Source: Plutella xylostella
Lineage: Eukaryota; Arthropoda; Insecta; Lepidoptera; Plutellidae
DNA: 64,000 nt
NCBI RefSeq assembly: GCF_932276165.1
Contig: NC_064008.1
Coordinates: forward strand, 3,291,001-3,355,000
Direction: 5' to 3'
Shown: positions 21,006-33,948 of the stretch, one piece after another
How the letters are laid out: every line of letters starts with the position of its first letter
Position numbering within the stretch: position 1 is the stretch's first letter
Notes under the pieces: generated by a model
The model's database searches: none
Told to the model about the DNA's origin: nothing
The model's input: the letters and a program-made list of their open reading frames with translations, nothing else
Position numbers and translations under genes: made by a program

Positions 21006-23590
21006 TAGTACATAACTTAATAAGTACAATTATTTAAATTTGCCACCGCTGTTTTGCTGGCCCGCGCCTAATTAAGGCGGGCGCATCATACCTCCGAGTT
21101 GTCAGCTCCTGGCTCCGTCACGCGACTCACCGCTGTTTGTGTTGTTTATGGCGTTATGAGTGTTATGACTTCATACTTGAGTGCTTTGATCGCTTCAAGT
21201 TACCACTTTCTTCAGATGTGCAAGCGTAAGTAGGAAAGAAAATTGTGTACTTGCCCCTAACTTTAATGATTTTGATTTGGGCATTTGAAGGCAAGCCGAA
21301 GTTTACGCAGTATAAAATGTAGCACAGTGATCGATTGACATTATTGGCAGATTTGCACAATGGGCATATGCAGAGTACCAACTACTTTATCGGTTATTTT
21401 ACCAATAACGGAAATGCAGTGCAGGTACAGTACTAGATGACAGAAAAGATGTAGCTAGAGAAAGCAAAGCAGGCACTTTAGATTTAACAGTAAGCTGAGG
21501 ATAAAATTCATAATTCATAATTAGCAAAACCTAATGCTAACTAACCTAGTAAACAACAGACTAGGTTCTACGTATGATGAAAGTAAGTTAGGATCGGTTT
21601 TTGCTACGAACTGTAAACTAAACACACACTACTAAACCTAACAACCACGCAGAAGTAACAAAAAAACAAAAGGGTTCTCATTTATCTTCCTTCCCGTGCA
21701 AAACCTCTCTTATCCCAGACAACCTTATTGTTCTTAAAATATAAGATAGTAGGTACCTACTGAGGTTTCATGTTCGGATGGTAAATTTTGTTACGGAATG
21801 ACTTCAGATATTGTATTCCGTATCCATGGATATTGGAGGGAGAATACTGAAACTGAAACCCTTGCTTTCATAAAGGTAAGCGGAGGAGAATGTTTCTAAT
21901 AGCCTTCTATTGAATTATTGTAGCAGGTAGGTATAGCGATAAGATAGTACTTAATGGGTACCTACCTAGTGGATCAAAAATTACCAGAAATAACGGCACA
22001 GTCAATGCCGCTGAACATTTAAGTTATGAAACGGCTAAGCCAATTTTGAAAAATCGTGTCAGTAAAACGGTTACATCCTTGTCAGCCATCTACTTACAAT
22101 GCATTCCCATATTTTGTTAAATAGATGTAAGTACCTGCTTCAGTAGTATATTTAGATCGATCCGTTATTAGTTAGGTATTTTATTTCCGTTATCTTTATC
22201 TTTTTCAAAATAAAATAAATTGTTGTACCTAAAAAAAAACTTTCCAAAACTGCCATTAAACATAAATTAACGTTCCAAACCGCATCGAAAATGAGCCAAA
22301 AACGTAATAAAATAAAACAACAACCCTTAGGTAATCTTAAGACCACAAGTCACCTCCCAACGGAAAAATAGCCGTGCCCTAATCACCTTTACTCGCTACC
22401 GAGAGGCCGCAAAAGATGTTTATTTTGCCGTTACCCCGCGCCCTGCCCCACCGACCTGCCATAAACTTCGTAGCAAGCATTAACCGGTTAATTTAACTGT
22501 TTTTCAACCCTACTAATTACAGGCTCAGCCGTAACTGTAAGATAAGGCGGTATAAATTGCTTGTAATTTGAGAATGGTCAGGTTTTAATGTCGCGGTCAG
22601 GAGTCCGATAGGTGAAGGTTAAAGGTGGATCCGATGATCACAATTATTTTTGTTGGCGTGTCTTGAGGTACCCTATAGACTATGGGTATTAGCGGGGATA
22701 GATTCAATATGTTCTTTATTTTTCATCCGGTTAAAGTATGTATACTTACCGTAAACTCTGCCACGACTTGAAGGCTGTATGTAAAGTATAAGTTAAGACT
22801 TTGTACTTAAGTTCCAAAAGAGCTTTTGAATGGACTTTGGAAAAACAACATTTTTCTATCAATTTTGTAGCTTTACCTAAGTACCTAATTATATACATTC
22901 ACCACAATCTTTTTTTAACCGCCCCAGAAGTTCTAATTGTGCCACAGCTAGGTATACTTAATACATTAATAAATAGTAGCAATACGCTCTAACCACTACA
23001 TTTCATAACACAATTTTACAATACATTAGCGCCATTAGGGATGCCTCTTGAATTCATAATAAAAACGCGCATTGCTACATACACAATAATAAGTACTTAC
23101 ACATACATAACAGCTTAGTTACACTTAGAACGATGTACGAATTAAATTTTATATATTTCACTTTGAGTTCACTTCATATTGTTCAAAAACAATATATTGT
23201 TTGGTTCGTAAAAGTTTACGAGATGAGAGTTTTTGTCTCGTTTTATTTAACTTATAAGGTACTAACTTTCAAATAACAAACATTTGATATCAATGATATT
23301 CTGGTTATAAAATTGTATTTTCAGATCACACCTTGATTACCTAAACAGACGCTTATTTCCAACCACCGCTTCTTCAACGCCTTCATATCGACTTATTGAG
23401 GTCCCCTTTCCCCCCACTTGACCCCCAAAATGAATATACGTTTCCAAATGTTCCCCAATACAGGTATACGTACATTTTCGCCATTGAAAGCGGTTGATAA
23501 AGGCTTTTCTTTGTGCTGAGCTTTTTCCCGCGGCAGGTTTCAGCGGTTCAAAATATTCCACTTTAGCTACGTGTTGTCGCGGCGAGCTTT
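21006..23590. other. Intergenic DNA without recognised genes
   Basis: The region holds only short frames. A local GC-rich inverted repeat (gcccgcgcc/ggcgggc near 21060-21085) is the only structure noticed. AT content and scattered 'gtacctac' words resemble the neighbouring non-coding DNA. Confidence 0.45.
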
Positions 23591-23593
23591 ATA

Positions 23594-23815
23594 CAGGGTG
23601 GCGTTTTATCAGTGATACTCTCGTTGTTTGGGCAATGATCATGGTGAATATTGAGCCACTTTCATTATGGGGCCAAATCTGAAACAGCTGTTCCATACAA
23701 AATATCGATTGTGTTTTTACTATAGAAAAACTGTTTAGTTTCGCGATCTCTATAATATATTTGTATTATAATGAAAAATGCTAAGAATGAATGCCACTGA
23801 TAAAAAATCACCCTG
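23594..23815. mobile_element. 222-bp TA-flanked MITE
   Basis: CAGGGTGGCGTTTTATCAGTG at the left mirrors CACTGATAAAAAATCACCCTG at the right, with TA on both sides (23592-23593, 23816-23817). It belongs to the same family as 10301-11349 and is a Tc1/mariner-like non-autonomous element. Confidence 0.8.
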
Positions 23816-24228
23816 TATAGCTAGAAGCTTTCGTAACAATGAGGGAAACGGACAAGTTCGGGAGCTTTGGGGTTCTGAAACGCTATTGTAGAATTTCCAA
23901 TTGTATGAATCGGAAAGCTACGCTAACCGCGACTCTATCGTGGTTCGTTAGAGGTAACGATCGCAGCATAGGTACATGTTCGTCTATTCAAAATGAATGA
24001 GTACAATTCTTACTCCCTATTCTTATCCTGTCGGGGACAACCACTAGAGCAGTTGCATTACTACAATCCACAATAGATAATTCAAGCAGAATTAAATTGC
24101 TTATCTATCAAATCTGTAGTCGTAACTTGTATGGATCTGACGGAGATATTTGACGATTTGATAAGCGATGCTACTTAAACATTTTTGATTGCTAATGTGT
24201 CGGTGGTAAGGTAGCCGGTCTAGCATTA

Positions 24229-24675
24229 AGGTCTTCGCACATTATAACAACTCACCGCGGTGACTCGACTCTATGCTAGACATTGATATTTAAGCCCTGG
24301 GTCATATGTTCAAGGTTTAATTTCAAAAAAATATTATAAAGTAGTGTACAACGAGTGGCCTACGCATCGTACACTAAAGGTCAACCCCGACACGTTTGTC
24401 ACGCAATGACCACACGTCGTCCACGCAACGACCACACGTTGTCCACGCAACGACTATGCGTTTGCGACTCAATTAATCTTTCATTTTTCCCATCAGCTGG
24501 TAAGTAGTAGAAAGGTAGATAGTTAGTGACACTCGTTGATACCGCGTTGTCCACTCGTTGACACCGCGTTGTCCACTAGTGAACATTGGGTGGATCAACT
24601 AGTTGACTACTCATCGACAGTGTGAGTAGAGTTGCTGCCGCGTTGGCGTGGAGTTGTTGTAATGTGCGAAGACCT
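24229..24675. mobile_element. 447-bp MITE, TTA target duplication
   Basis: AGGTCTTCGCACATTATAAC and the right end (other strand AGGTCTTCGCACATTACAAC) pair over ~25 bp. TTA flanks both ends (24226-24228, 24676-24678). The interior repeats short words ('acgttgtccacgcaacgac', 'gttgtccactcgttgac'). It is non-coding and PIF/Harbinger-like by target. Confidence 0.8.
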
Positions 24676-25299
24676 TTAGTCACCGTGGTGAAAGGTTTGT
24701 CCTGAAAGCGTCAGTCGTTCTGCCCATCGTGCTCTTAACGTGTGTCAAGAACAGGTGATACGTCAATCGAGGAGGGTCCTTTCGTTTCCTTAAGATATTG
24801 TTTCATTCACATCCTAAGTACCAGTCCACCTAAGTACTTAGCTGTTGCGAAGCGGGACTGTATACGCTTGAATTATACGCTGACTAAATTTTACTGCACT
24901 TTTATTAATTATTAGATGATTAACAATGCACACACGTAGGTAGGTTGGTAGAGAGAGAGAGAGAGTATTGCCAGACGACAAAATAACAATATTAAAAATA
25001 TACACTGTGTTGGTGTTGCCAACAGGAGCTAGGTATATTTAAGGTTCTTACAACATATAAAAGGTACCCCAAAATTAAATGAATATCACATAGGTACAAC
25101 GGCTACATTTTAAATCGTCTGCGAGTTTCTGGTTTAGTTATTAACATTTATAAATTATGCTTTCGTTTGCTTGCGTAATATTGCACGAAAAATGTGGAAA
25201 TGTTGGGTTAGGTACGTGATTTAAAAAGGGTGCTCCGTACATTGTAAATGTAGTTAGCTTCCTGAAAATCAAACACTAACAATGATTTTATAATTTTAA

Positions 25300-25400
25300 A
25301 AACGTAGGTAGGTATCAATTCCATCATCATTGTCAACCTGTAATCATCCCGTGTTGGACATAGGCCTCTTCCAAGGAGCTTCACAATAACTTTTCTTCGG
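25300..25400 (+). repeat. RTE-type LINE tail fragment
   Basis: 'gttggacataggcctcttcc' then 'aaggagcttcacaataac' matches the phrase found at the end of many lepidopteran RTE-derived repeats. Related fragments lie at 26925-27085, 44110-44275 and 60325-60400. Confidence 0.5.
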
Positions 25401-25573
25401 TCTACTTTATCCACCCTACATCATATTTAAGTTTATTGAATGTAACTTACTACGTACAGTGGTCCAGGAAGAGCGGGGTCTCCTAATACAGGTATTTTTT
25501 ACTTAATAGGAGAGCCCCAACAATGTTTTGTTATACATAGACTAAGTTACTGAAAATAAATATTTTTGTATTT

Positions 25574-26113
25574 TTGTTGATTTATGGTAAACGATACTCA
25601 ATGAAGGTCATACAGGTTTACGCACCCACATCTAAGCACACCGATGATGAGGTCGAACTTGCGTATGAAGACGTATCGTCTGCCCTGCGTAAGTTCACTA
25701 CTCATTTCACGGTGGTGATGGGAGACTTTAACGCGAAACTCGGAAAACAAGAAGGCGGCGAGACGAAAGTGGGGTCACATGGATTTGGAGTCAGGAACCA
25801 TCGTGGGCAAATGCTGGCTGACTTCTTGGAGAAGGAGGGCCTCTATATGATGAACTCCTTCTACAAGAAGAAGCCACAAAGGAAGTGGACGTGGATTAGC
25901 CCCGATGGGAAGACTAAAAACGAGATCGACTTCATATTGACGGATAAGAAGCACATATTCAATGATGTCTCAGTGATCAGTAGGGTTAAGACCGGCAGCG
26001 ATCACCGACTCGTAAGAGGCACTTTGAATATAAACTGCAAAATAGAACGCTCCCGTCTAATGAAGTCCACGCTCCGTCCTACTCACATAAGCACTAACTA
26101 CACAAATAGGTAA
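25574..26113 (+). pseudogene. RTE-clade LINE, endonuclease-domain fragment
   Basis: This is an open frame of ~179 codons from an apurinic-endonuclease-type domain. It shows VIQVYAPTS, the catalytic-region GDFNAKLG, WTWISPDGKTKNEIDFIL, and SDHRLVRGTL, in the order expected for the domain's C-terminal two thirds. In an intact element this enzyme nicks the target DNA so that the reverse transcriptase can prime. The N-terminal endonuclease part and the whole RT are missing, so the copy is truncated at both ends. The printed start is not a real initiation site. Confidence 0.85.
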
Positions 26114-26924
26114 TACATATTTTATAACTACGTAATAACGAAAATTTTAATTTCGTATTAAAATACTTATGATAATAAATCCTTACCCTCTACCGGCTAC
26201 TTGTCTGCGGTCGTCAGTCCAGCGGGCAAGGACTTCGCACGCTACACGCTGGTGCGTGTTCCTGGTCTCCATTCAAGATCTTTGGCACACTGCACTTCAG
26301 CTTGCAGATTTCAAGTAAATTTTCATATACCTAGGTATGTTTTATCTGATAAAAAGAGAAAATGTTACTTTGTTAATTACTCAAACATATTGTATAATCG
26401 ACTGTAAAATCACGCTGAAATGTTTTAAAAGTAAATCAGAGCTTATTTTAAAAATAAACAAAAACTACGACCACGCTTACTTTTCTATGTAGACATGCAA
26501 ACAGACACTACACCCTTATTTTTCGGTCTACTGTAAAAAAATCTTCAATCGAATAATTCATAAAATCTGCCCTGGCTGGTAATCGAACTCGGATGGGAGA
26601 CGTAAGCTTATCTCCATGAAACGTGCTTTTACACGAAATTGTTCCGCCGTCGCTAGATTTCAGTAATCCGATGATCATAAAAATTTGTGACTACGTTGAG
26701 ATCCAGAGACTTTGTCGTAATAAAAGATGATGGGTTTATTAGCATATTGCTGTCAGTTAAGTGGATAAAGCCTTTGCTTTAGCCACGTTATCTTAGTATT
26801 ACCGTGGGTTTGGTTGAGTAATGGGGGCGGTTTCGATGCGTTCGTATCCGTAATCTTACGGATGGATTGTAAAATCCAATAGAATTAATCGCTCCTAAAT
26901 TTTTTATTCTGACGTTATTTACAG

Positions 26925-27085
26925 ACTATTCTAGTCCATTGCTGGACCTAGGCCCCTCCTAAAGCATTACACAGGATACGATGTATAGAATTCCGCGTCA
27001 AACCTTTACTAGCCACCTCAAGTCGTCACCCCACCTAGCCGGAGGGTGTCCTACACTACGTATGCCGTCGTGGTCTCCTCTCCAG
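26925..27085. repeat. RTE-type LINE terminal repeat fragment
   Basis: 'gtccattgctggacctaggc', 'cacctagccggagggtgtcc' and 'gtcgtggtctcctctccagg' are words of the widespread RTE 3' region in Lepidoptera. The nearby EN fragment at 25574-26113 may derive from the same or another copy. Confidence 0.55.
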
Positions 27086-27282
27086 GACAACCTATTAGAT
27101 ATACACGTTATTGATCAATTCTTGTTCTTGATCGTTCTTCTCGACATTGTTCAATTCTTATCATCGAATGTTTTATTGGTTGTTTTCAATTTTATGTACG
27201 GTAGTTTTAGCTACGTAGATTCTGTTTGTATTCGGTCTTTGCCTCGGGCGGTCGGTTTTTTTCCGCTTCCACGATCGGATTA

Positions 27283-28035
27283 ATTGATTATTCTGGGTTC
27301 CGCTCATCTCGCATAATCTTTATTGACCAAAACTCATTTCGCATAACTCGTATGGTCTAAACTTTTTTGGCCGAACCATCACTTTGCCAAGACTTATGTG
27401 GCATAAGGCTCGTTTCGTCTAAAACTCTTTAGGAACAATCTTTTAACACCTAAGTTTCGTTTGTTCAAATTTATGTTCGTCTATACCTATGTACAATCTA
27501 GTTTCTCCTTATGTTATCTTAATAAATAATATATTAAGTATGTAGTAAATGTGCAAATTGTGGCATTTTTCTCCTACATCCCGAAAATCACGATATTGTA
27601 TGATCAAAAAATCGAAAGTTAACGACCAATATAATTATTACAAATCCCATGAGATCGAAACCTAAAGATAGGTGCGACGACGAGCAAAGCGAGGAGGAGC
27701 GTGTTAGGTGCACATGTTCATCAAAACCAAAGCGGAGCGTTTTCCAAACAGCGGAAACAATACAAGGCACCAGTTTGCCGTATGTAGAGAGAAGCTCAGT
27801 CAAAGTTAAAGCCAAACGAATATTATTACTTTGTATAAACCTATGCCATAGCATTATTAGGCTATTCAAGATTTGGCCATACCATTATTAGGCTAAACAA
27901 GATAATGCGAAATAACTTTTTACTAATCGAGATTTATGCCATACGATTTTCGGCGAAACGAGACTTTGACCAAACGTAACTGTGCAATACGAGATTAGGC
28001 TAATAAATCTTAGGCCTCAAAACGTAGAACCGATT
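27283..28035. repeat. Degenerate inverted element built of ~20-nt words
   Basis: The left half (27295-27430) repeats variants such as 'ctcatttcgcataactcgta' and 'tggtctaaac'. The right half (27860-28030), read on the other strand, repeats 'ctcgtttcgccgaaaatcgt' and 'atggcataaatctcg'. The middle has a purine-rich 80-codon frame (27649-27891) with no recognised domain. The family is not identified. Confidence 0.45.
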
Positions 28036-30370
28036 ATTCTGAATAAGTGAATAAGTACTTGTTTACGCATATTGATAGGCATTTTTGTGCATACTTTTAC
28101 ACGAAACGATTTTTGACGATTTACAGCAAAAAAATATTAAAGTCTCGTGAAATTATATATTAAAGTCAAAAAAAAAAAGTCAAATTGTCCGTCGCATATT
28201 TATGATTTTTAAACAATTAAGTTATTTTTTTACATTCAATCAACATATTTCACTTTATAAGAAGGTAGGTAGGTAGGTTGTTGCATAAATATTTATAATA
28301 CATGCACAGTAATTTGATAAACCGAGTAAGTACCTACTGAATATTATTTTACAGTCCATTTGTGCCATCAATCTATTTAGAAATTATCCCACTATAAAAA
28401 GTTAGTGCCAACACTGCCAACCGACATAAGTCACTGCCATGATTAAATAAAGATAGCTGTGATTCACCGAAATAAACTCTTAACGAGCAGCGTTCAAGGG
28501 AAGTTTGTTTTTATTAATTCGCCCAGACGCCTCCGGAGTTAGGACTTGTTGGGAACTTGAGTGTGGCGTCAAAGTTCAACAGGATGTTTGGAAAAAATGT
28601 ATTGTACTGTCAGCACATAACGATCCTAGAGGTTAACCGCCTTAAGGTTAATAAGGGGATAAATATTTATCTTGTTACGTATCACCTGACAGTGGGTCAT
28701 AAAATTAAAGAGTTTGCGGTAGGGTGGCCCACATATATCTTTTCTGACTATACCAAACAAATATGATCGAGTACAAAATAGGCGTTAAGAATCATTAGCG
28801 TGGGACGGCCTCCGGCCTGGGCATGTTAAGAATAACTGTTTCTTGAACTCGCGGAAATGAGCAAAAACCGTATTTATTTAAATAAGGAAAAGTCAGTTAA
28901 CAAGACTAATTAAATATAAACCACACCCTGTATGTTAAGAAACTTTTGGGAGCCAAGCAATTAAAAGCACAACCGCTGACATAAAATCCTGCGTATAAAT
29001 TACTGCCATTTGCCTTTTGCATTAGCAATTAAGTACTTTAAAAAAGCGCCAATTAATATTATTTTTTATATAGGTATATAACTTAGGGCGGATTTTTCAA
29101 TCGCATAAATGTTATCTAAAGAATGAAATTATGGCTGTCACTGTCTATTAGAAATATTCAACAGCATTATTTACCAGATAACTTTTATCTGACAAGGTAT
29201 CTATGTAATTATATCAACCTATATTTTATTTACCAGTGACTTTTAGAATCAAACCATTTCCACTGGAAGTGGTCACTTATCTCGTTCGTCGACTGTACAG
29301 CGTGCGATGAATACCAAAAAGTTGGAGAAGTCGTTAAAACGTTGAACTGTAAAACGTTTAAGCGTTTGGATTACCGTTGTAAACGTAACTGAAGATGGAG
29401 ATAAGTCATTATGCCGAGACTTTAATGTGTCGTTTCCATCTCGCGAACTGCTTGAAACAATAAAGGCGATGGCTCGGCTCTCTGCCTCCGGTAAGTGATA
29501 AAATATGCAAACAGTATCGTAATGGGATGTATAAAAATACTTAAAAAGTTCACGCACCTTAAAAAATATATTTTCTTCTGAAAAATTATAGGTAAAGTTA
29601 CCTACTTGTTTCAGTAAGCTCTTTAAAATATACCTACGGTTATTATGTTACGTTACGACGCGGCGTAGACGGAACTGTCTGTCTGAAGTTTATGAAAAAA
29701 ATATTAGTTGCTACGACACGACGTTTCTAGTTTGCAACGATGTCAACGTCGATGTCGTTAACACTGTAAATAGGTAACTATGACCCTCAAAATTAGGCAA
29801 AAAATGCGATTTCACTGTAGTGATGATAAGGCTCAAACATGAGCATACAATTGTTCTGAATAACTTTACACCTGGACGGAAAAACGGCAGTTATTTCTAT
29901 CTATCTTAAATGCGAATCTCACCTTATCTTAATAACCTCCAAGAAAATTTTCTCGAAACAAAATTAAAATATTTAAAATTCCCTCACAAAATAATCCATT
30001 TGCTTAATTCACGTCCAAGTTGCACCGTCGCCGTTTCGCTACAGCATAAATTTGTCAACATAAAAGGAAATCTCGGTAAATTACAAAAAAACCGGAACGG
30101 GCGACAAGCAAAAAGATTTCCTGTGCCATAAATTGTTAAAGCTCAAATTAGGTATGGCTCGGGATGCGGGGGCGGCCGTGCGTGCTAGCATGTCCTGGTG
30201 GACACTGGCTGTGATGAGATGTGATGAGATTGACGACTGTGGTGTAGTGGGAAGAGCGCTAGTTGTGACTTTGAATCCCTACTGAACAGAGCCTGTAGCG
30301 TAGGTTTGTGTCATGTGATGTGACTAACGTGTAACTTAAAAAGTCTATTTAATTTTATTATGGGACTAAA
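28036..30370. other. Intergenic DNA, mostly unrecognised
   Basis: The region contains a short GTAG run near 28265 and a tRNA-SINE-like piece at about 30240-30290 (TGGTGTAGTGGG A-box-like, then 'ctttgaatccc'). Its small frames lack coding signature. Confidence 0.4.
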
Positions 30371-30374
30371 ATCT

Positions 30375-30437
30375 TAAAGCGCTGTGATGTTATTTTTATT
30401 TTATTTATTTATTTTATTTATTTATTTATTTATTTAA
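30375..30437. repeat. (TTTA)n microsatellite
   Basis: Nearly uninterrupted ATTT units span about 60 bp, followed by a short (AC)n run. It looks like a retroelement tail, but no element body is recognised next to it. Confidence 0.75.
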
Positions 30438-30968
30438 CACACACACTTAATACTATTATGACAGTTATTCACCAATGCAATAGTTTAGTGTCACAAAATT
30501 ATAACATTCTTACTTATTATATGGATGAACTATGAACCTAATAGTACCATACAACTTATTTCAAAAGTTCGTACTGTAACTTACAGTCTGTAAGTCTGTG
30601 TGAATTTGAATGGGAATGTTTGTATGTATTCAACATTTTTGTCGCAATCGTATGAGCCACTAAACATAATAAAACCTATAATGGTGCACTAGACATTTCA
30701 ACCTTATATTTTGTTTTGTATTTTTTTCGCACGGTCTGTAGGTAAACGTTATTACGGAAATGGAGGTTTTTTTCGGGTTAATTTGCAGTTGATGGTTTAG
30801 GTAGGAGGTTATTAACAACGTGTAGTTTTTCATAAGCAGCTATAATATTTTTAATTTTTCATTGTTATTTACTTTTATAAAGGAGTAAGTTCTTTTTTAT
30901 TTCTTATAATTATTATACAATACATGATAAAATATTAATCCCTAACTCTAAAACTAACTAATATAAAA

Positions 30969-31461
30969 TTAAAATTTAACTAAAAAGTAGATGCTGGCCA
31001 GATCGCTGCCACTGTCGGGTAGGGTACCCAAGACGCTGGCCGCGTTACCTCGCTGTATGGCGATGCTTATCCTTTGAGCGAGGTACGAGCCAGCCCTAGG
31101 GTCCCTTGTGACTTCTTTGAGCCTGCTGCCGATTTCTTTTAGCAGCCGACGCGCCTCCGGTCCCCACGGCCCTAGGGTTTCGACTCCGAAAGGCACAAAC
31201 ATGTACCCCTCTCCTAGGGATGCATATTTGCGGCCTTTCATCGTTTCCGCCCGCCCGGCCGCAGCGCCAGCCTCTGTGGAGGTAGATGGAAGATGGGACG
31301 GTGCTAGTGTGTCCACGCATGTTGCGTCCCACACCAGCAGCCGGCCCCTCTTCCATGGCACTAGACTCATGCCGTCGGGTCTCTTGCCATCGTCCCGCAT
31401 GATCCCGCTTGGCTCTAAGGTAGCGGGAACGTTTGCACTGGCAAGGGCATTTTTAATTTGA
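30969..31461 (-). pseudogene. C-terminal fragment of a metazoan retroelement-type ORF (possible PD-(D/E)XK nuclease-like domain)
   Basis: The minus-strand frame opens near 31461 with ALASANVPATLEPSG and continues DDGKRPDGMSLVPW, LLVWDATCVDTLAPSHL, FVPFGVETLGPWGPEA, and QRISIAIQRGNAASVLGTL to a stop at 30969-30971. This wording is characteristic of a widespread invertebrate 'hypothetical/RNA-directed DNA polymerase'-type protein. RPDG followed by the hydrophobic WDAT resembles a restriction-like nuclease core (inference from pattern only). The upstream part is missing, so it is a remnant. The GC-rich codons contrast with the AT-rich surroundings. A plus-strand frame here is its shadow. Confidence 0.65.
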
Positions 31462-31469
31462 ATTTTGTG

Positions 31470-32540
31470 AAGCTCTTGCTGTACTATCTCAAAAAAGCTT
31501 AAACCATAATATGTTTAAGGAAAGATTGAAACAGTGATTGACAGATTCTCACGGTGTATTCCGATAGATTATTTTTAGTAGGTATACATTTATTTTGACG
31601 TCACTAAACATCCTGTTGGCCCAGTTTTTGTGGTCAAATCTCTCTTTCTTTTTTATGGTTTCAAATCAATCCAACCAATATTAAATATTTCCTGTTAAAT
31701 AACTATAGCTTTTTTATAAAATGCATGTAAAATCACGACCTTTGGAAGCTCTATCTTCCTAAACTTTACGTCATAATACTTAAATCCAGAATTTTAGATT
31801 AAATTTCTTTGCGTAACTTATAGTATGATTATTAGGGATGTAAGTATACATCATATTACATATTTGTGAACATCAATATATTCTAAATATCGTGGTGTTT
31901 TCTGAGCTGCTTGTGTATTCATCTCATATTTTCATATCCGCCTCGGCATCCATTATGAAATATTCTCGATAACACTTCACTTTTATGGATCCGCAGATTA
32001 AATGAGAGTTTCGTTTTAATCTCCTTGCTTTTATTAATTTTGTTGTTGAAATATAAACATGTCAGACTATACCTAGTTTATGTATAATTTTACAAATTAA
32101 TCTCCTATTTAGTAAATTTAAAGCATCGTAATTTAGTATTTACAATTAGAATAAGGTCCTATAACTTTTCTATTAAGTATAATAATTAGTTAGTTCAGGT
32201 TTAACTGTTGCTAAACAATCAATAAAATTAAATTAAGTAATAATAGAAAAAAAACTTTGAAATTGAATATTTTTGATAAGGCATTTTGGGGTTCAATCGA
32301 CACCGCAAATGCCATCCTCTACTCTTGGAAATCATCCTGAATATTATATTAATCGAAACCCTTCAACAATTACTTAAACTTGCACTCAAAGGTTTTTCTG
32401 TAAGAAATAATCTCCATTGTGATGTTGGCTAGCGATTTGAATACTAAATGAAGAACGCGCGTCGGCTCAAGGATTTTTTATTACTTTCCCTGGTTTTTTT
32501 CTTCCTCGACCATGAAGAAAACTTAACTTTATATGGTAAA
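31470..32540. other. AT-rich intergenic DNA, nothing recognised
   Basis: No coding frame, hairpin element or tandem repeat longer than a few units was seen. Confidence 0.45.
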
Positions 32541-32688
32541 GTGCCAATTTCTCCATAGTCGGTTATCTAACCGACAGGAATTGATTTATAAATTAAACGT
32601 CATCTCCATATAAAATTCATGACAGATGTGTCAAAATTCAACCACTACTCCCTGGTTATGCTCTAACCGACTATGGAGAAATTGGCAC
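32541..32688. mobile_element. 148-bp MITE
   Basis: GTGCCAATTTCTCCATAGTC at the left mirrors GACTATGGAGAAATTGGCAC at the right; 'ggttat' and 'taaccga' pair further in. TAAA flanks both ends. It is related internally to 10372-10529. Confidence 0.75.
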
Positions 32689-32699
32689 TAAATATGATC

Positions 32700-32890
32700 A
32701 GTACACATTATCCAAAATTCAAAAATTCAAAATTCAAAATTGTTTATTTACGTTAACCAAAAATATGCTTAAATGCTAGTTGCTGAAGCCTCCTTTTAAG
32801 TATTACAAACACCTGTGCCAGGAGACTCCGCTCTTCCTATAGATACTTATTTTGTACGCATATACAGGTTCTAGTTTTATCACATTAATT
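32700..32890 (-). repeat. Reverse-oriented LINE 3' end with AATTC-type tail
   Basis: (AAAATTC)n followed by 'gtttatttacgttaaccaaa' is, on the minus strand, a TTTGAATTT-repeat tail after an AATAAAC. This is typical of a 5'-truncated non-LTR insertion; no ORF is left. Confidence 0.45.
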
Positions 32891-33610
32891 TAACAATTTT
32901 GCTATGAATTTACTAACAATTAAATACTAAAAACAAAATTCTAAAAGGCATGCAGATGCAAATAACAAAAATAACAAAAGGAAATTTTTTAAGTGTGTAC
33001 AAAGTGTGCAAGTCTATATAGTTTCGTGTTTGTGTATATATACAGGGTGGCCCATAGACTGACGTCCAAAGGAAAATGTTTGATTCCTTAGGTCAAGGGG
33101 TAGCCAAATCACCCCCATGTATGTTCAGCAATTTTTAGTAGTTTAGGAGTTATGATTTTTTTTCCTAATTTTCTACGAAAATCGACCTCAGTGGATTAAT
33201 TATGTTTTATTATTTTTTGGATAACTTTTTTAAAGCATTTTTTATTTTTGTGTCATCCTCTTAAGTTGTTCTTTTAACCATAAAAGTTTCAGCTTCCTAG
33301 CTGTAATGTAAGTTAGTTATTTTTTATCGAAAGTTCGAATTATATCATCGAGCTAGACTGCTCTGAATTTTCTACTTGAAACTAAAAATTGAAAAAGATA
33401 TTCTCATGGTCCCTTATTAATTTTAAAAACTCCGCAAGGTTCCAAAATTACATAAAAATACAAATAAACTATTGCTTAATAGGGTATTATTTGCAGAAAA
33501 AAGCCTTCAAAGGTACCTGGGTGGAAATTACCTAATTAGTAAATTGTTTCAGAAAGTTGAAATATTCCTGTTATGTCATTACTAAGGACTAATTAAGTTA
33601 GAAAATGTAT

Positions 33611-33795
33611 TGTTGAGGTGAACGCAGCCAACACAGAATAATACTATGAACTGTCAACTTCATTATCTGTGGATATACATACTCTGTGATCGTTTTGTAC
33701 TTACTTAGTATTCACCATTACTTGTAAACTTGCAATTAATAAATATTATAATAAATAGATAAATCCGTGAACATCTTGCCCTTTTAATGTTATCA
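33611..33795 (+). repeat. Copia 5' LTR
   Basis: It begins TGTTGAGGTGAACGCAGCC and ends TAATGTTATCA. It carries an AATAAATATTATAATAAATA stretch that can supply the poly(A) signal. It is identical to the 3' LTR except for one C/G difference. Confidence 0.93.
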
Positions 33796-33807
33796 GGTTA
33801 TGGGCCG
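33796..33807 (+). other. Copia primer-binding site, initiator tRNA-Met half type
   Basis: GGTTATGGGCC starts directly after the 5' LTR. It is complementary to the anticodon-stem region of insect initiator tRNA-Met, the half-tRNA priming used by copia elements. Confidence 0.7.
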
Positions 33808-33948
33808 ACCCGTACCTAGTGTTATTTTCAGTAAAAATAAATAAATTAACAATATTTTGAAAAAATAACCTAAAAGTGAAACTCGCGTGGCCACCGTAAA
33901 GGATTTTTTTCGCCGGTTTTCATTTTTCAGCTTCTAAATTTCAGCTTC

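Noticed and set aside
31096..31461. Plus-strand 117-codon ORF and second minus-strand frame
   Set aside because: They are shadows of the minus-strand retroelement remnant, which alone shows family motifs.
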